A stretch of 64,000 nt of DNA from Lachnospiraceae bacterium (GCA_017624835.1 JAGAMG010000054.1:1-64000); one strand, 5' to 3'. Shown: positions 17,680 to 28,544, counted from the first letter of the stretch. The notes: a model not told the origin generated them from the sequence alone. A program made the numbers and translations.

Positions 17680-20600
17680 TCACTCGTTTGGGTAGTCTTT
17701 TCTGTTTCGACAGATTTTTTTGATTTTTTCAATACAGAAATAAACCATTCCGCCAGCTAAGGTCAGTCCTGAAATCACCTCCAAAATCAGCAGATAAGAA
17801 ATGCTATCTGTTGATTTTTCAAGGTTTTCCGGTCCTACTACCGCGTATTTACTGATGGAGCCTGTCTTGGCATAAAGCATTCCATCCGCCCTTTTTGTAT
17901 TCAACGGTTTCAGCTTTTTATCGGAAACTTCAACAATTGTAAGGGTTGCATTCTCGTATCCTTCCGGAATAGGAAGTCCTACTTCAACCTCTCCCTCCAC
18001 TCTTGCATAGGAGGAGTCCGCCTCCAGCCACATATAATAGGAAGATAGAATGGTATAATCTTCTCCAAACAATTCCTTGGCTGCTTTTACAGCTTCCCGT
18101 TCAATATCATTTTCTTTCGTCTGTAACACCGTTGATTTTGCCACATTTTTTTCTGTAAAGCTTACGGAAGTCCGATGAACTTCATCCTTGATGGTACGAC
18201 TTCCCTTGGGTGTTTCTTCCTGTTGATTATTTCTTACCAAGCCTTCTGTATCCGTATCCTGAAGCCCCTCTTCTGCAAGCTTCGCAGCCTCTGCTTCCTT
18301 CATCTGTACAGCCGGTATTGTTTCCACTGTATAATTCCAGGTTGCAACATTGGATAATTGCAAATCTTCCCTATATGCCACAGCCTTAATGGTTACACTT
18401 CGGTTTATTTCAATTCCACCCGCATATACCATCAAATCCTCCAGATTATCCAATGCCGGCTCCGTTCCATCCACCGAATAGTATATGCTGGCATTCTTTG
18501 TTTCGGATTCCAGCACAACCTTGGTACCGGGCTCCAATACCTTTGATGCATCCTTATTGGCTGTAGGCATCTCAGCTTTTTCCGCCGCAGTATATTGGAA
18601 GGAAACCACATCACTGACTTCGCCTTCCTCAGAGATGGCAATCGCCTTTAATGTAGTCGTTCTATTAATGAGTATAGGCTCCGCATACATATTCGAGCTC
18701 TTGGTAGGCTCTGTACCATCCGTTGTATAATACACCTTATGTACTCCGGAGCTTAGTGCAACCCTGGTAGCAACTGTCAATGTCCCCTCTGAAGGAGATG
18801 CTATGGGTGCAGATGGCTTTTCTTTAATTTTGTAAATAAAAGTAGAAACAATTCCGGGAACATCATTTACAATAGCTACTGCCTTTACGGTAAAGGAGCT
18901 GCCCGGAGTGCCGTTAATCTCTACGGTTGTACCCTTTATACCACCTTCTGCCGGCGAAGAACCATCCGTTGTATAGTAAATTTCCGCATCCGTCACATCA
19001 CTCATCAGATTTACTTTAGTACCATAGGATACTCGGCTTCCACTCTCCAGACTTGCAGTCAATCCGCCACTGGTCTGACTGAACTGATAGGTAAAGGTTC
19101 CCACTTCACTCCGGGATTGGTCCGGTGCCACCGCATATGCCTTTATGGTTATCTGTCCACCCGGTTCTCCATTCAAGAGCAAAGATTTTCCTGACATAAC
19201 AGCAGCATTAGCACCATCCGTAGGATCACTTCCGTCCATAGTGTAGTAGACCGTCGCTCCCTCCAAAACCTGAAATTCTAACGTGGTACCCCTGCTGACC
19301 ACCGAACCACTATCTATAGAAGGTTGTGGTATATCAAGCTGTGCAAGGGGATCAAAGATAAAGGTTACCACCGAGCTTTTTACGCCATCCTTTACAGCCA
19401 TTGCCTTTATTTTCGTTCTCTGGGTAATTACAAAAGGATACTCATCACTAAATACTGCTCCTGACAGGCTGGGTTCTTCAGGTTCTTCATCCCCATAACC
19501 CACCGCGTAATAAATGGTTGCACCTTCTGTCAGATTTTTCAGGAATACCGCTGTATTCAATTCTACCTTTCCCGATTCCACATTTGCATAGGGCTCCAAT
19601 ACGGAATTAGGATATGCATAAGTAAAGCGCACTTCCGGACTTTTCGCCAATCCGGACTTTACTGCAACCGCAGTAATGGTAAAGAAACCACTTCCATCTG
19701 CCGGCATCACAATACCCACATTGGAATCATATAAAAGGGTGGTTTCATTTGCTGATGTATAAACACCTTCCGTTTCCTCCTTAAGTAAGGGAACACTTCC
19801 ATCCGTGGTATAGTAAATAGAAGCTTCTCTTGTGGCAGAAGAAAGAATAATCTTATTACCCGGAATCACAACCGTAGGAAGCTCCTGCGTAGTTCCCGGT
19901 GTTGCAGTAGGTGCGCTTGTAGTTTCCTGTCCCGCAATAGTATAGACAAAGGTAAGAATATCACTATCAAGCATTCCCTCTTTCTTTGCCTGAACTCTCA
20001 CTACAAAATTAGTATTATATTCACCTTCCACAGGAATTCCTTCACTTGGTATCGGAGTAGAAGGACTTGCTGAACCTGAACCGATTGCATAGAACAGCTC
20101 TGCCTCCGGCGTAATCGAAAAGAAGGAAATCGTACTTCCTGATGTAATCGCAGCAATTTCTGCCTCTTCATTACCCGGTAAATATCTGGTTTCCAAGGTT
20201 GCCTCAGGTTTTGCTACCTGTTGCATTTCTTCCACCTTAAAAAGATACTCTACCACCGGGCTGATTTCATAGCCATCCGCAACCGCTACGGCAGAAAGAT
20301 ATTTTAATTGTGTCTCCTTCTTATCATGTCTCAGCATAATGGCTTCCGTATATTTTTCAAGCTCGGTACATGTGGTTCGATACCATCTTTCTCCCACTTC
20401 AATGTACTTGTAGCCGTCACTACTAACTTCCCCATCTGATGAAACATCTGAGGGAATAACTGCTACTCGCTCTATTTTGATTGCCCGGGAGGTATCTGAC
20501 AATAAATACAGAATTTCTGCTCCGTCCGTTCTGGTACTCAAGGTTACCGTACTTCCGGAACCCATGGTAATAGCTGCCACTTCACCATCACTGCTCAATC

Positions 20601-23600
20601 CGGTATTAGGTATCACACGGGGACTTGCACAAACACCTGCGTAGGTATATGAAAAGGTTGATACCTTACTATATTTTCCATTTCCATAGTTAATTCTTGC
20701 ATAAATGGTATTTCCCACAGCCTGACTCATTTTAATCCCGCCGGTATTATAATTTTGCCAATTAAAGGAAGTCTCTGACTCATCGGCTACCATGCATTGA
20801 ATGGTAGCACCCTGCGGTGCACCGCTTAACAATGCAATATCACCATCCACTATTTCTCCACCCAAAAGAACCTGACCGTTGGAGGTTATTGTGGAAGACA
20901 GCTTATTTCCCGGAGTTACTGAAAATGGACCATAGCAATAAATTGCTGTATCATAATTTTTTCTTCCAATTTCCACATACATATACACAGCTCCGGTATT
21001 TGCCAGATTATCCGGTATTACAGCAGAATCTACATAGCCCACTACACCATCCATAAATGTAGGATTACTGCCTATGTACTTCTGTTCTCCGTCCCATTCC
21101 CCACTGGCAGGCGCCAGATTGGTATATACATAACGGAAACTATAATTTTCTTCATTTCCTGCATCCTGTGTAGGCACTATTTTCATATCCGTCCCTGCTT
21201 CATAAGTACCATTCACGGTCAAATCCACATATTGATTTAACACACCATCCGTATCATAGTAGTTATAAGCAGTAATTTCAGGTTTCGGAAGTGCCTGTCT
21301 TTCTGTTTCCTCAACCGTTCTTGTTTCCTGAGTGGGATATATATGCCCATCAATTATGGGAGTAATCTGATAATTGGCAGTTGCATCCTCAAAGGGAAGG
21401 GTTACCTTTCCATCCGAAGAAAGCGGCAATGTGGCTGAAGTCCCATCAGGAATACTGCCCACTGAATTAACATTATAATAAATCTTTGCATCGGATGCTC
21501 CCGCAGCCGATGCCATGTGTAGCTGCACCTCATCTCGCAACGGGTTCAAAAGTCTTACAACAGATATATCCTCATCCTTAATAATATATGGATTATCCGT
21601 TACAGGATTTGCATATGGATATACCCATTCTGCATCCTCAAGCTCCACCGCCGGAGAAACATAGTGATAATACCCATTGGACATATATCCATTTATAAAA
21701 CGATAATAACCACTGTCTCCCAACTCAATTGCTGAAGAATGAGTGGTCACATAAATGCTTGTTTCTAAAGTATCTGCCATACTCTTTCTGACATTATATG
21801 CCATGGCATACTCCATATCAGGAGTAAGACTCCAACCACTGTCAGAATAGGCTACATTCACCCTATTATTGGAAGTTACAGTTTGGTCACATTGAAAACT
21901 GCCAACTTTTACCAGCCAGGACAAATCGAAGCATTCCTGTTTTGTTCCATCTGAAGCATACTTTGTATAGGACGCCCATTCTCCCTGGGAAGGAATGGAA
22001 GTGGTAGCCCGGGTAGCCGAACCGGTGGGCAGACCGCTTCCCTCCCCATCATAGGTGGCATCTCCTAACAGATATAAGGAAGAAGCATTTGCAGTTCCTT
22101 CTGCACGACCAACCACACCGCCTGCTCGCAGCTGTTCCCTGGTTGTATTTTGTGATGTGGCGCTAATCTGCATATTCTGCTTACACTCAGTAATACTACC
22201 CTTACTGGTGCCTGCAAAAATACCTGCATTCAAATGATTTCCTGCATAGGTATCAGGAGCCTGCAAATTTTCTGTATGCCCCGAATAATCAACCTCTCCG
22301 TACGGTTCCAAATCCGGTATTGCAGTAATATCAGCAACATATTTATAAAAGTTTACATTCTCATACACCATTTCCAGCTTGGACGGTTCCACAGTTACCT
22401 TAGCTGTTCGCTCCGTCTTACTTTGTCCTGCGCTCAGCTCCAATTTTGCCGTTCCGGTCAAAGTCATTCCTTCTCCTGTGGCAAGCTCCCGGCGTACAAA
22501 ATCCGTTCCATTCTCATTCTTCCATGCTATACTTTGGGGTGAAGTTCCAACTATAAATGTAATATCATCATCTGTAATAGTCAGTACCTTCCTATCTGCC
22601 GGAGCTGTAGAAAGATTGTTCTTTATCTCCAATTGATACTCCACCTCCGCAGGGGTATCTCTGGGTGTCAGGTAATTACTATACTTAGGAGTCAAGGTAA
22701 TCAGCAAATCACTGCCATTGGATGCTCCCGCAACAGTTGCCCCGGTGTCCACCATTTGCGAGTCTAAAGCGTCAAATTCCAATGTTTTCTCTTGATATAT
22801 GTCATTACCTGATACATCCTTGGTGGTTGCATACCAATAATTCACTTTAAAATTAGCTTCCACATTCGCCGTTACCGGATTATCTAATGTATAAACAAAA
22901 GTTTCTGTTGTACCGGCCGGTATTGTTGCACTGCCATTTCCTATATTTACCGCCGTGCCATCCGCCTTAGTACAGGTTGCCGAATAATTTTCTGTTGTTT
23001 CGATAACTACCCCTGTAATAGCCGCAGTAGTCTTATTCTCTATCTTTACCTCATAAGTAATCCTTCCGCCTTTTTCCACATATTTGGGTGCGGTTATGGT
23101 AACCTTATTTTTACCATCTGACTCCGCTTCTGTTTGCACTGCCTCACTATTATATACAGAAACTTTTTCTGCTGTTTCCGTATATGATGAAATGCTTGCA
23201 GAAGCATCTTGTTCAAAATCTTTTATCTCTTTCTGATAGTAAAAATATTTATTCCTGCTTCCCTCCTGTGTGGTCTTTGTAGACACCAACTCTGTCTGCT
23301 GTTCCACATTCAGGGAACCACCCTTGATATACACCTGAGAAATAGACGCATTTTCAGTCAGGGTTCCACACAAAACACCAAATTGATCCGTTCCTGTCGC
23401 TTCCAAATCATAGGTGGATGTTTTGATAACATTTTCCTGTACAGGGACTCTGCAGTATTCCACACCTGCAACGTTAATCAGATCTCCTCCCGATACATTA
23501 TCCAACTTCTGTGCATATAGCTTTGCCTGTGTATCACTGCTATGCTTCGAAATTTCACCGGTTCCGCTATAAGGTGCCGTGGCTACATTTCCATTTACCG

Positions 23601-24126
23601 CTATGTTTTCACCTAGAATGGTATTGGCTTTTTCTACCTTAGAAGAACGACTATAATCTACATCCCCCTGAATATCCACAACCAGATTTTCCACAGTGCC
23701 GGATATGGTGCCAAACAAAACACCATGACTTATCTCACCGGCTTCCCCATTGGCAGGCAGTGTAACGGATGCAATGGTAATTACATGACCCTGACCGTCC
23801 AATCGACCTGCAAAATTTCCTCTTGCCACATTGGAAATAGTATTTACAGAAATATCTCCGGCAAGGGCGAATTTCTTTCCTCTGGTTTCGGTATCTGTAG
23901 CCTCTCCCAGAGCCTTCAATTGCTCCTCTGTGGTAATCTGATATACATCACCCACCTGATCCAGTGAAATACTATTGCCCCCCAGATCTACATCCGCAGC
24001 CCTGGCCCTGCCTCCAACATTCCAAATAAGCAGCACCGCTGCCACCATCAGACACAGCACCCCTGCAATTCCATACTTTATACCATTCTTTTTTTTCAGA
24101 CTCTTCATTTGTCTTTTGAGCTTCAT
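17680..24126 (-). CDS. Giant surface protein: beta-helix-like N-terminus plus CHB_HEX_C_1 repeats
   Basis: This gene encodes about 2148 residues from the ATG at 24126, which has GGAGG nine bases upstream. The TTG at 24153 is less likely. A basic N-terminus and TM helix are followed by an Ala cleavage-like ARAAD. Next is a surface-protein beta-helix start (ITTEEQLKAL, then RLDGQGHVITI), a long mid region with conserved-repeat-type segments, and about eight Ig modules with cores such as IYYTTDGSVP and VYYTMDGSDP. The end domain contains EVEVGLPIPEGYEN, a C-terminal TM and a basic tail. It is the largest protein of the window, and its C-terminal third is a paralogue of the next gene. Envelope or cell-contact role inferred. 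Confidence 0.85.
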   Translation of the reverse strand: MKLKRQMKSLKKKNGIKYGIAGVLCLMVAAVLLIWNVGGRARAADVDLGGNSISLDQVGDVYQITTEEQLKALGEATDTETRGKKFALAGDISVNTISNVARGNFAGRLDGQGHVITIASVTLPANGEAGEISHGVLFGTISGTVENLVVDIQGDVDYSRSSKVEKANTILGENIAVNGNVATAPYSGTGEISKHSSDTQAKLYAQKLDNVSGGDLINVAGVEYCRVPVQENVIKTSTYDLEATGTDQFGVLCGTLTENASISQVYIKGGSLNVEQQTELVSTKTTQEGSRNKYFYYQKEIKDFEQDASASISSYTETAEKVSVYNSEAVQTEAESDGKNKVTITAPKYVEKGGRITYEVKIENKTTAAITGVVIETTENYSATCTKADGTAVNIGNGSATIPAGTTETFVYTLDNPVTANVEANFKVNYWYATTKDVSGNDIYQEKTLEFDALDSQMVDTGATVAGASNGSDLLITLTPKYSNYLTPRDTPAEVEYQLEIKNNLSTAPADRKVLTITDDDITFIVGTSPQSIAWKNENGTDFVRRELATGEGMTLTGTAKLELSAGQSKTERTAKVTVEPSKLEMVYENVNFYKYVADITAIPDLEPYGEVDYSGHTENLQAPDTYAGNHLNAGIFAGTSKGSITECKQNMQISATSQNTTREQLRAGGVVGRAEGTANASSLYLLGDATYDGEGSGLPTGSATRATTSIPSQGEWASYTKYASDGTKQECFDLSWLVKVGSFQCDQTVTSNNRVNVAYSDSGWSLTPDMEYAMAYNVRKSMADTLETSIYVTTHSSAIELGDSGYYRFINGYMSNGYYHYVSPAVELEDAEWVYPYANPVTDNPYIIKDEDISVVRLLNPLRDEVQLHMASAAGASDAKIYYNVNSVGSIPDGTSATLPLSSDGKVTLPFEDATANYQITPIIDGHIYPTQETRTVEETERQALPKPEITAYNYYDTDGVLNQYVDLTVNGTYEAGTDMKIVPTQDAGNEENYSFRYVYTNLAPASGEWDGEQKYIGSNPTFMDGVVGYVDSAVIPDNLANTGAVYMYVEIGRKNYDTAIYCYGPFSVTPGNKLSSTITSNGQVLLGGEIVDGDIALLSGAPQGATIQCMVADESETSFNWQNYNTGGIKMSQAVGNTIYARINYGNGKYSKVSTFSYTYAGVCASPRVIPNTGLSSDGEVAAITMGSGSTVTLSTRTDGAEILYLLSDTSRAIKIERVAVIPSDVSSDGEVSSDGYKYIEVGERWYRTTCTELEKYTEAIMLRHDKKETQLKYLSAVAVADGYEISPVVEYLFKVEEMQQVAKPEATLETRYLPGNEEAEIAAITSGSTISFFSITPEAELFYAIGSGSASPSTPIPSEGIPVEGEYNTNFVVRVQAKKEGMLDSDILTFVYTIAGQETTSAPTATPGTTQELPTVVIPGNKIILSSATREASIYYTTDGSVPLLKEETEGVYTSANETTLLYDSNVGIVMPADGSGFFTITAVAVKSGLAKSPEVRFTYAYPNSVLEPYANVESGKVELNTAVFLKNLTEGATIYYAVGYGDEEPEEPSLSGAVFSDEYPFVITQRTKIKAMAVKDGVKSSVVTFIFDPLAQLDIPQPSIDSGSVVSRGTTLEFQVLEGATVYYTMDGSDPTDGANAAVMSGKSLLLNGEPGGQITIKAYAVAPDQSRSEVGTFTYQFSQTSGGLTASLESGSRVSYGTKVNLMSDVTDAEIYYTTDGSSPAEGGIKGTTVEINGTPGSSFTVKAVAIVNDVPGIVSTFIYKIKEKPSAPIASPSEGTLTVATRVALSSGVHKVYYTTDGTEPTKSSNMYAEPILINRTTTLKAIAISEEGEVSDVVSFQYTAAEKAEMPTANKDASKVLEPGTKVVLESETKNASIYYSVDGTEPALDNLEDLMVYAGGIEINRSVTIKAVAYREDLQLSNVATWNYTVETIPAVQMKEAEAAKLAEEGLQDTDTEGLVRNNQQEETPKGSRTIKDEVHRTSVSFTEKNVAKSTVLQTKENDIEREAVKAAKELFGEDYTILSSYYMWLEADSSYARVEGEVEVGLPIPEGYENATLTIVEVSDKKLKPLNTKRADGMLYAKTGSISKYAVVGPENLEKSTDSISYLLILEVISGLTLAGGMVYFCIEKIKKICRNRKDYPNE

Positions 24127-24178
24127 CAGCTTTCGCCTCCGTTGTATTTCCAATTGATATCACTTTATCTTACTAACT

Positions 24179-26017
24179 TTATAAAAAGGCATCAAACAGT
24201 TCCTTCTGAGAAGGTCCCAGTACTTTGCCCTGCTTTCCATATTCATTACTAATGCCGCTTAATATATGCTTCATCCGAACCTGACTTCCCTCTGCTCTCG
24301 CCATCAGTGCACTGTGAAGTGCTGCGTTTTTGATGGATGCACCTGATAATTCAAAAGCCTGTGCCAGCATCAGCGTATCCACTTCATCTGATATGGGGGT
24401 TGCTGTGGGGAAAATGGTATCCCACAGTTCCTTTCGCAGCTTTTCATCCGGCATGGGAAAATGCACCATGTATGAAATTCTTCGACGAAATGCTTCATCA
24501 AAATTCTGCAATAAATTAGTCGCCAGAATGGAAACACCTGCATATTGTTCAATTCTCTGTAACAAATAAGCCGTCTCCGCATTTGAATAACGGTCCTGAG
24601 CATCGGATACATCACTTCTTTTTGCAAAAATTGCATCTGCCTCATCAAAAAGCAAAATACAATCACATTTATCCGCCTCATCAAAAATGCGCCCAATATT
24701 CTTTTGGGTTTCTCCAATATACTTACTAATCAATTGGGATAAATCCACTCGGTAGAGAGGCATCCCCAATTCATTTGCCAGCACCTGCGCCGCCATGGTC
24801 TTACCGGTACCCGGTGCTCCATAGAACAACACGGACATCCCGTTTCCATAGGAAAATTTATCCCCAAATCCCCATTGTCCCATTACCTCTTCCCGCGCTG
24901 CAATCATACTGCTAATCTGGCGAAGCTGGTCATACTGAGCCTTGGGAAGCTTTAATTCTGCAAAGGTTCTGGTAGCCGGCAAAAAATTCAGGCTGGTGGA
25001 CACAGAAGGAGTCAATACCTGCTCCAACTGAGACGTACCTGCATCCAATTCCGCCCGAACATTTCTTATGTAACGCCAGAAGGCTCCTATGGGAAGCTGG
25101 CGTCCTATTAACTGCTGCATCTGACACTTCTCTGGCAGATGGCTTACCCATTCTCCCAAAAGTGCCTCTGCCATCTGCTGTTTACAAGCCTTATCCGGCC
25201 GTGGAATCTGCCGGATATAAACTACTGCCGAAGGATGCTCCTCCAGCATTCTTTTGTTATCCTTAATTACACCGTAAAAGGAAAAGCATTCTGACAATTC
25301 CTGCAAAAGCTTACTGCGCACTTCTTTTCCCAGTCTCACACAGAGAAAAGCACCGAACAATCCGGCACAAAGCACACAGGCATTCATTTCCCGTTCCGTG
25401 CCACGAAAAGCATCTCCATCCAGCAGCAATAATGCCATCCCCTGTCGGGCGCTTATCTGCTCCATACAAAACTGTCTGCCGCTGCCTTCTTCCCCCTCTA
25501 CACATAAAATTGCAGACTCCTCCGTCCGCCCTTTCCTATCCATAAGTATTTCACTTTCTAATAGCAGTTGTTCCATTCCCCAGGCTTTTTTTTCTTTTGT
25601 GAGAATAAGCTCTGCTCCGGTAGGCAAAATAGGATTTTGTCCCTCCAGCCATCCCAAAAGAACAGGAGACAGTATTATCCTTCCTTCCGATTCATAAATC
25701 CATGCAGGAAGCCCGTTGATACTATATAGCTCCTGTCGGAAAATCCCACAATAGAGCTGCTGAAATTCTGCTATATCAATACGTTTCCCCCTTGTTTCAC
25801 TTTCCCACATTACACACAGAAGCATCTGCCATACCGGGGGCAACTCCAAATAAAGCACTGCCTCAAACCAAGGTAGAAACTCTCCGCTTTGAGCAATCTC
25901 CCTATGGCATTCCTCCAAAACAGCCAAAAGCCGCTCCCGGTTTTCCGCCGTTTGCTCTTCCTGAAATGCTCTTCCTGATTTTTTCAATTTCAAATTCCAT
26001 GCCTCTGTGTGTTCCAT
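24179..26017 (-). CDS. CIS AAA+ ATPase (Pvc15-type), copy 2
   Basis: The protein has 612 residues. The C-terminal AAA+ domain has Walker A GAPGTGKT at about 400-407, Walker B CILLFDEADAIF, a sensor-1 block SILATNLLQNFDEAF and arginine residues RRR just after. The N-terminal half has a decayed P-loop, GEEGSGR, at about 175. Pvc15-type ATPases are found in nearly all extracellular CIS clusters and are thought to help cargo loading or assembly. AAAGGA lies eight bases before the ATG. A second such ATPase is encoded at 28545-30728. Confidence 0.9.
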   Translation of the reverse strand: MEHTEAWNLKLKKSGRAFQEEQTAENRERLLAVLEECHREIAQSGEFLPWFEAVLYLELPPVWQMLLCVMWESETRGKRIDIAEFQQLYCGIFRQELYSINGLPAWIYESEGRIILSPVLLGWLEGQNPILPTGAELILTKEKKAWGMEQLLLESEILMDRKGRTEESAILCVEGEEGSGRQFCMEQISARQGMALLLLDGDAFRGTEREMNACVLCAGLFGAFLCVRLGKEVRSKLLQELSECFSFYGVIKDNKRMLEEHPSAVVYIRQIPRPDKACKQQMAEALLGEWVSHLPEKCQMQQLIGRQLPIGAFWRYIRNVRAELDAGTSQLEQVLTPSVSTSLNFLPATRTFAELKLPKAQYDQLRQISSMIAAREEVMGQWGFGDKFSYGNGMSVLFYGAPGTGKTMAAQVLANELGMPLYRVDLSQLISKYIGETQKNIGRIFDEADKCDCILLFDEADAIFAKRSDVSDAQDRYSNAETAYLLQRIEQYAGVSILATNLLQNFDEAFRRRISYMVHFPMPDEKLRKELWDTIFPTATPISDEVDTLMLAQAFELSGASIKNAALHSALMARAEGSQVRMKHILSGISNEYGKQGKVLGPSQKELFDAFL

Positions 26018-26020
26018 TCT

Positions 26021-26560
26021 TTAAATTCCTTTTCGCTTTCTACAATCTTCATTGGCCTGCATCAATTTATCTTTTACCATATCGTATCCAACACCCATTT
26101 CCAATATGGTATCTGCAACCAATCCCCCGTCGAAATTTTCTCCATCCGCACCGGTTATGGTTGCCCTGTATTGCACCATAGGTGCTTCCTCACCATCCAC
26201 TTCACCAAAGAAGTAATGCCCCACTCTCACAGTCCTGTTTAATTCATTTAATAAAAGAATTACCTCCATGGTACTCAGCGCTGAGATATCCGTTTTAATC
26301 TGTGTATAAAAGAGGAGATATTTTGCCAGACGCTTCTCAGTATCATCCAGATCCAATAAATAAGCAGATGCCACATGCATCTTCTCCGGAACCACCTCAT
26401 CTCCCTCCATGATATCTTCCACACTGGGAAGGCAAATCAATAAGGTAGACTCTTCAAAAATTTGATTTTTGGGTATTACCTCGGATGCAATTTCCACATC
26501 ATTTAAAAAGTCTCTCAAATATTCTAATTCTTCTAATTTTTCCTGTTCACTAAAGCCCAT
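26021..26560 (-). CDS. Putative YbjN/secretion-chaperone-like protein
   Basis: The product has about 179 residues if translation begins at the ATG at 26560, which I prefer because the longer frame from 26608 overlaps the end of the preceding gene. AAGGAGAGG lies about 15 bases before it, somewhat far. The C-terminal part (VILLLNELNRTVRVGHYFF, then VQYRATITG and VADTILEMG) has the strand and helix order of YbjN or type III secretion chaperone-like folds, but this is a weak match by eye. It lies between the possible cargo gene and an ATPase, a good place for a cargo chaperone (inference). Confidence 0.6.
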   Translation of the reverse strand: MGFSEQEKLEELEYLRDFLNDVEIASEVIPKNQIFEESTLLICLPSVEDIMEGDEVVPEKMHVASAYLLDLDDTEKRLAKYLLFYTQIKTDISALSTMEVILLLNELNRTVRVGHYFFGEVDGEEAPMVQYRATITGADGENFDGGLVADTILEMGVGYDMVKDKLMQANEDCRKRKGI

Positions 26561-26582
26561 AATATTATTTTCCCTCTCCTTT

Positions 26583-28541
26583 TTATTCCTGTCCGAATGA
26601 TTCTGCAATTCTCTCTTTCAGCTCTGTTCTGGACTTGGATGCAATCAAATCGGACATGGTAACATCCAAACCTCTTCTCAATATAGCATGTAAATGTTTT
26701 ACATTTCTTCCTTGCCGTATCAGGTCTTTTCGTCCGTTTCCGTCCTTTAAATTTTGAAGTTCCGTTTTAGACTTAAATTTAGATCCGCTCCAAACATTTT
26801 GCGATGAACTGATTTCCGTCATCCGATCCATAAGAGAAATTGCCATATCTGTACGAGTAGTATCTTTATTATCCTGTGTTCCGGTCAATTTTCGCGCTCC
26901 GTTATACACCTTCGAAACTGCATCCCTGGTTGTATCATAAGCCCCAAGTGCCAATCCGACAGCCTTGCCGGCCGTAACTAATGCCACCCCACCGGGAGCT
27001 CCTGCCACACTCAGTATCGCAAGCTCTCCTGCAAGTTTCAAACCATTACCTATAATACCAGCGCTTCCGGTACCTATATCCTCTAAAGTATGGTATAATG
27101 CTTTCCTCATCTTTTTATGAGACTTATCTGCTTCTCTGTACTGTTCCATCATTTCCAATGCTTCCAACTGACGTTTCTTAGATTTATTCTCTTTATTCAC
27201 TTTCCCATCAGTACCTACAGTCTCAATCGCACTAATTCTGTTACCCAAACCATACTGGAGATTTCGATAAGCACTATCATTTCTGGAACGAAGCTTCGTA
27301 GCCTTCGTCATTTTACCGGTAGTTCCCGGCGTTCCCTTCGTTACAGCCTCTTTTCCAAGCGATTCCATCAAACTCCTGCGCTTTTTATCCACTGTTTTGG
27401 CTTCCGTAGAAAAAAAACCTATTTTTCCTATATCATATGCCTCTGCTGCTTCTTTATCCGTTGCTGAATATTTATCCCTTTTTGCCTGAATTCTCTTAAA
27501 TATTGCATTTCGTTCTCTTCTCATAAATTCAACATGCACCGAAGTTGCAACCATATCTATCAGATCAAATATAAAATTAGTACCACCAAAGATAAGTCCG
27601 GTAATACTTCCATAAAGCGGAATCTCACTTCCCCATGCGCCGCCTATCCCAATAAAACCCTCCAAAATGTCTACGCCTTCACGCAAATACTTTCTAATCA
27701 GCTTAAATCGTTCCTGATTATCCCGATTTACGGAATCTCCCGCATCATGATTTTTCTTAAATTCTTTATAGATACCGATTCCATGATTAATTAATTTTAG
27801 AAAGGCTCCAAAGCCTCCCAGCACTGCACCTATAACTCCACCGGCTTCACCGGCACCTTCTTCATCATGTATATCCTTTGCAACCTTATCAATATCGGAA
27901 AGATCTATGGAATCACCAACTATATCATTCCCCGTACCCGCTGCATCCGTGACACTGGTCAGTTTACCTATTGTTCCCGTTATATGACTCTTAAAATTCA
28001 AAAAATAGTCTTTTACTGCTTCCTTTACATTATGAGGTGAACTCGCAATTTTTTCCTTAGCAACTTCTTTTCTGGTAATTTCTCCATTACCAACATCATA
28101 TTTTCCTTCATCATCTGCCGGGTTAATATCACCCGGCAAAGTAGCATTTTTCGCAATTAAAGTCTCTAATGGCGTATTTCTTTGCTTATCAATAGCATTT
28201 ACATATTTCTCGGTCTTATCATTCTTTCTTTTCGTATTTTCCTGCTCTGTTATACTGCTATTTGCAGTTTCCAATGCATTATCCAACTCCGCTTTTGCAC
28301 TTTTTGCGTCTGCTTCATTACCGGCCTGGGACTCCCATAGTGCCTTTTCTTTCACAATTTGATTATACTGCTCCCTTGTAAGCTTGGTATTCTGAGCTCT
28401 TTGTGTTAACGCCTGAATTTGGGTTAAAGCCTCTTTTTTCGAAGCACTATCATCCTTGTTCTGTTTCTTGGAAGAAGTTTTATTATCCTTTTTCTTACCA
28501 CCAATATGAAATGTATCTTTTAAAAAATTTCCTAATGCCAT
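26583..28541 (-). CDS. Large protein with disordered basic N-terminus and glycine-rich hydrophobic segments; possible CIS cargo
   Basis: This 652-residue protein is not recognised. Residues 1-50 are Lys- and Ser-rich and look unstructured. Residues about 50-130 are helical and charged. Three Gly-rich hydrophobic stretches follow: GGVIGAVLGGFGAFLKL, then a region with FIGIGGAWGSEI and LIFGGTNFIFDLIDM, and later LAILSVAGAPGGVALVTAG. This combination of an unfolded basic head and amphipathic or membrane-active segments is seen in several loaded CIS effectors and in pore-forming toxins. It has AAGGAG before the ATG and is flanked by the two Pvc15-type ATPases and the chaperone-like gene. A structural role (for example tape measure) is the main alternative. 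Confidence 0.6.
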   Translation of the reverse strand: MALGNFLKDTFHIGGKKKDNKTSSKKQNKDDSASKKEALTQIQALTQRAQNTKLTREQYNQIVKEKALWESQAGNEADAKSAKAELDNALETANSSITEQENTKRKNDKTEKYVNAIDKQRNTPLETLIAKNATLPGDINPADDEGKYDVGNGEITRKEVAKEKIASSPHNVKEAVKDYFLNFKSHITGTIGKLTSVTDAAGTGNDIVGDSIDLSDIDKVAKDIHDEEGAGEAGGVIGAVLGGFGAFLKLINHGIGIYKEFKKNHDAGDSVNRDNQERFKLIRKYLREGVDILEGFIGIGGAWGSEIPLYGSITGLIFGGTNFIFDLIDMVATSVHVEFMRRERNAIFKRIQAKRDKYSATDKEAAEAYDIGKIGFFSTEAKTVDKKRRSLMESLGKEAVTKGTPGTTGKMTKATKLRSRNDSAYRNLQYGLGNRISAIETVGTDGKVNKENKSKKRQLEALEMMEQYREADKSHKKMRKALYHTLEDIGTGSAGIIGNGLKLAGELAILSVAGAPGGVALVTAGKAVGLALGAYDTTRDAVSKVYNGARKLTGTQDNKDTTRTDMAISLMDRMTEISSSQNVWSGSKFKSKTELQNLKDGNGRKDLIRQGRNVKHLHAILRRGLDVTMSDLIASKSRTELKERIAESFGQE

Positions 28542-28544
28542 ACC

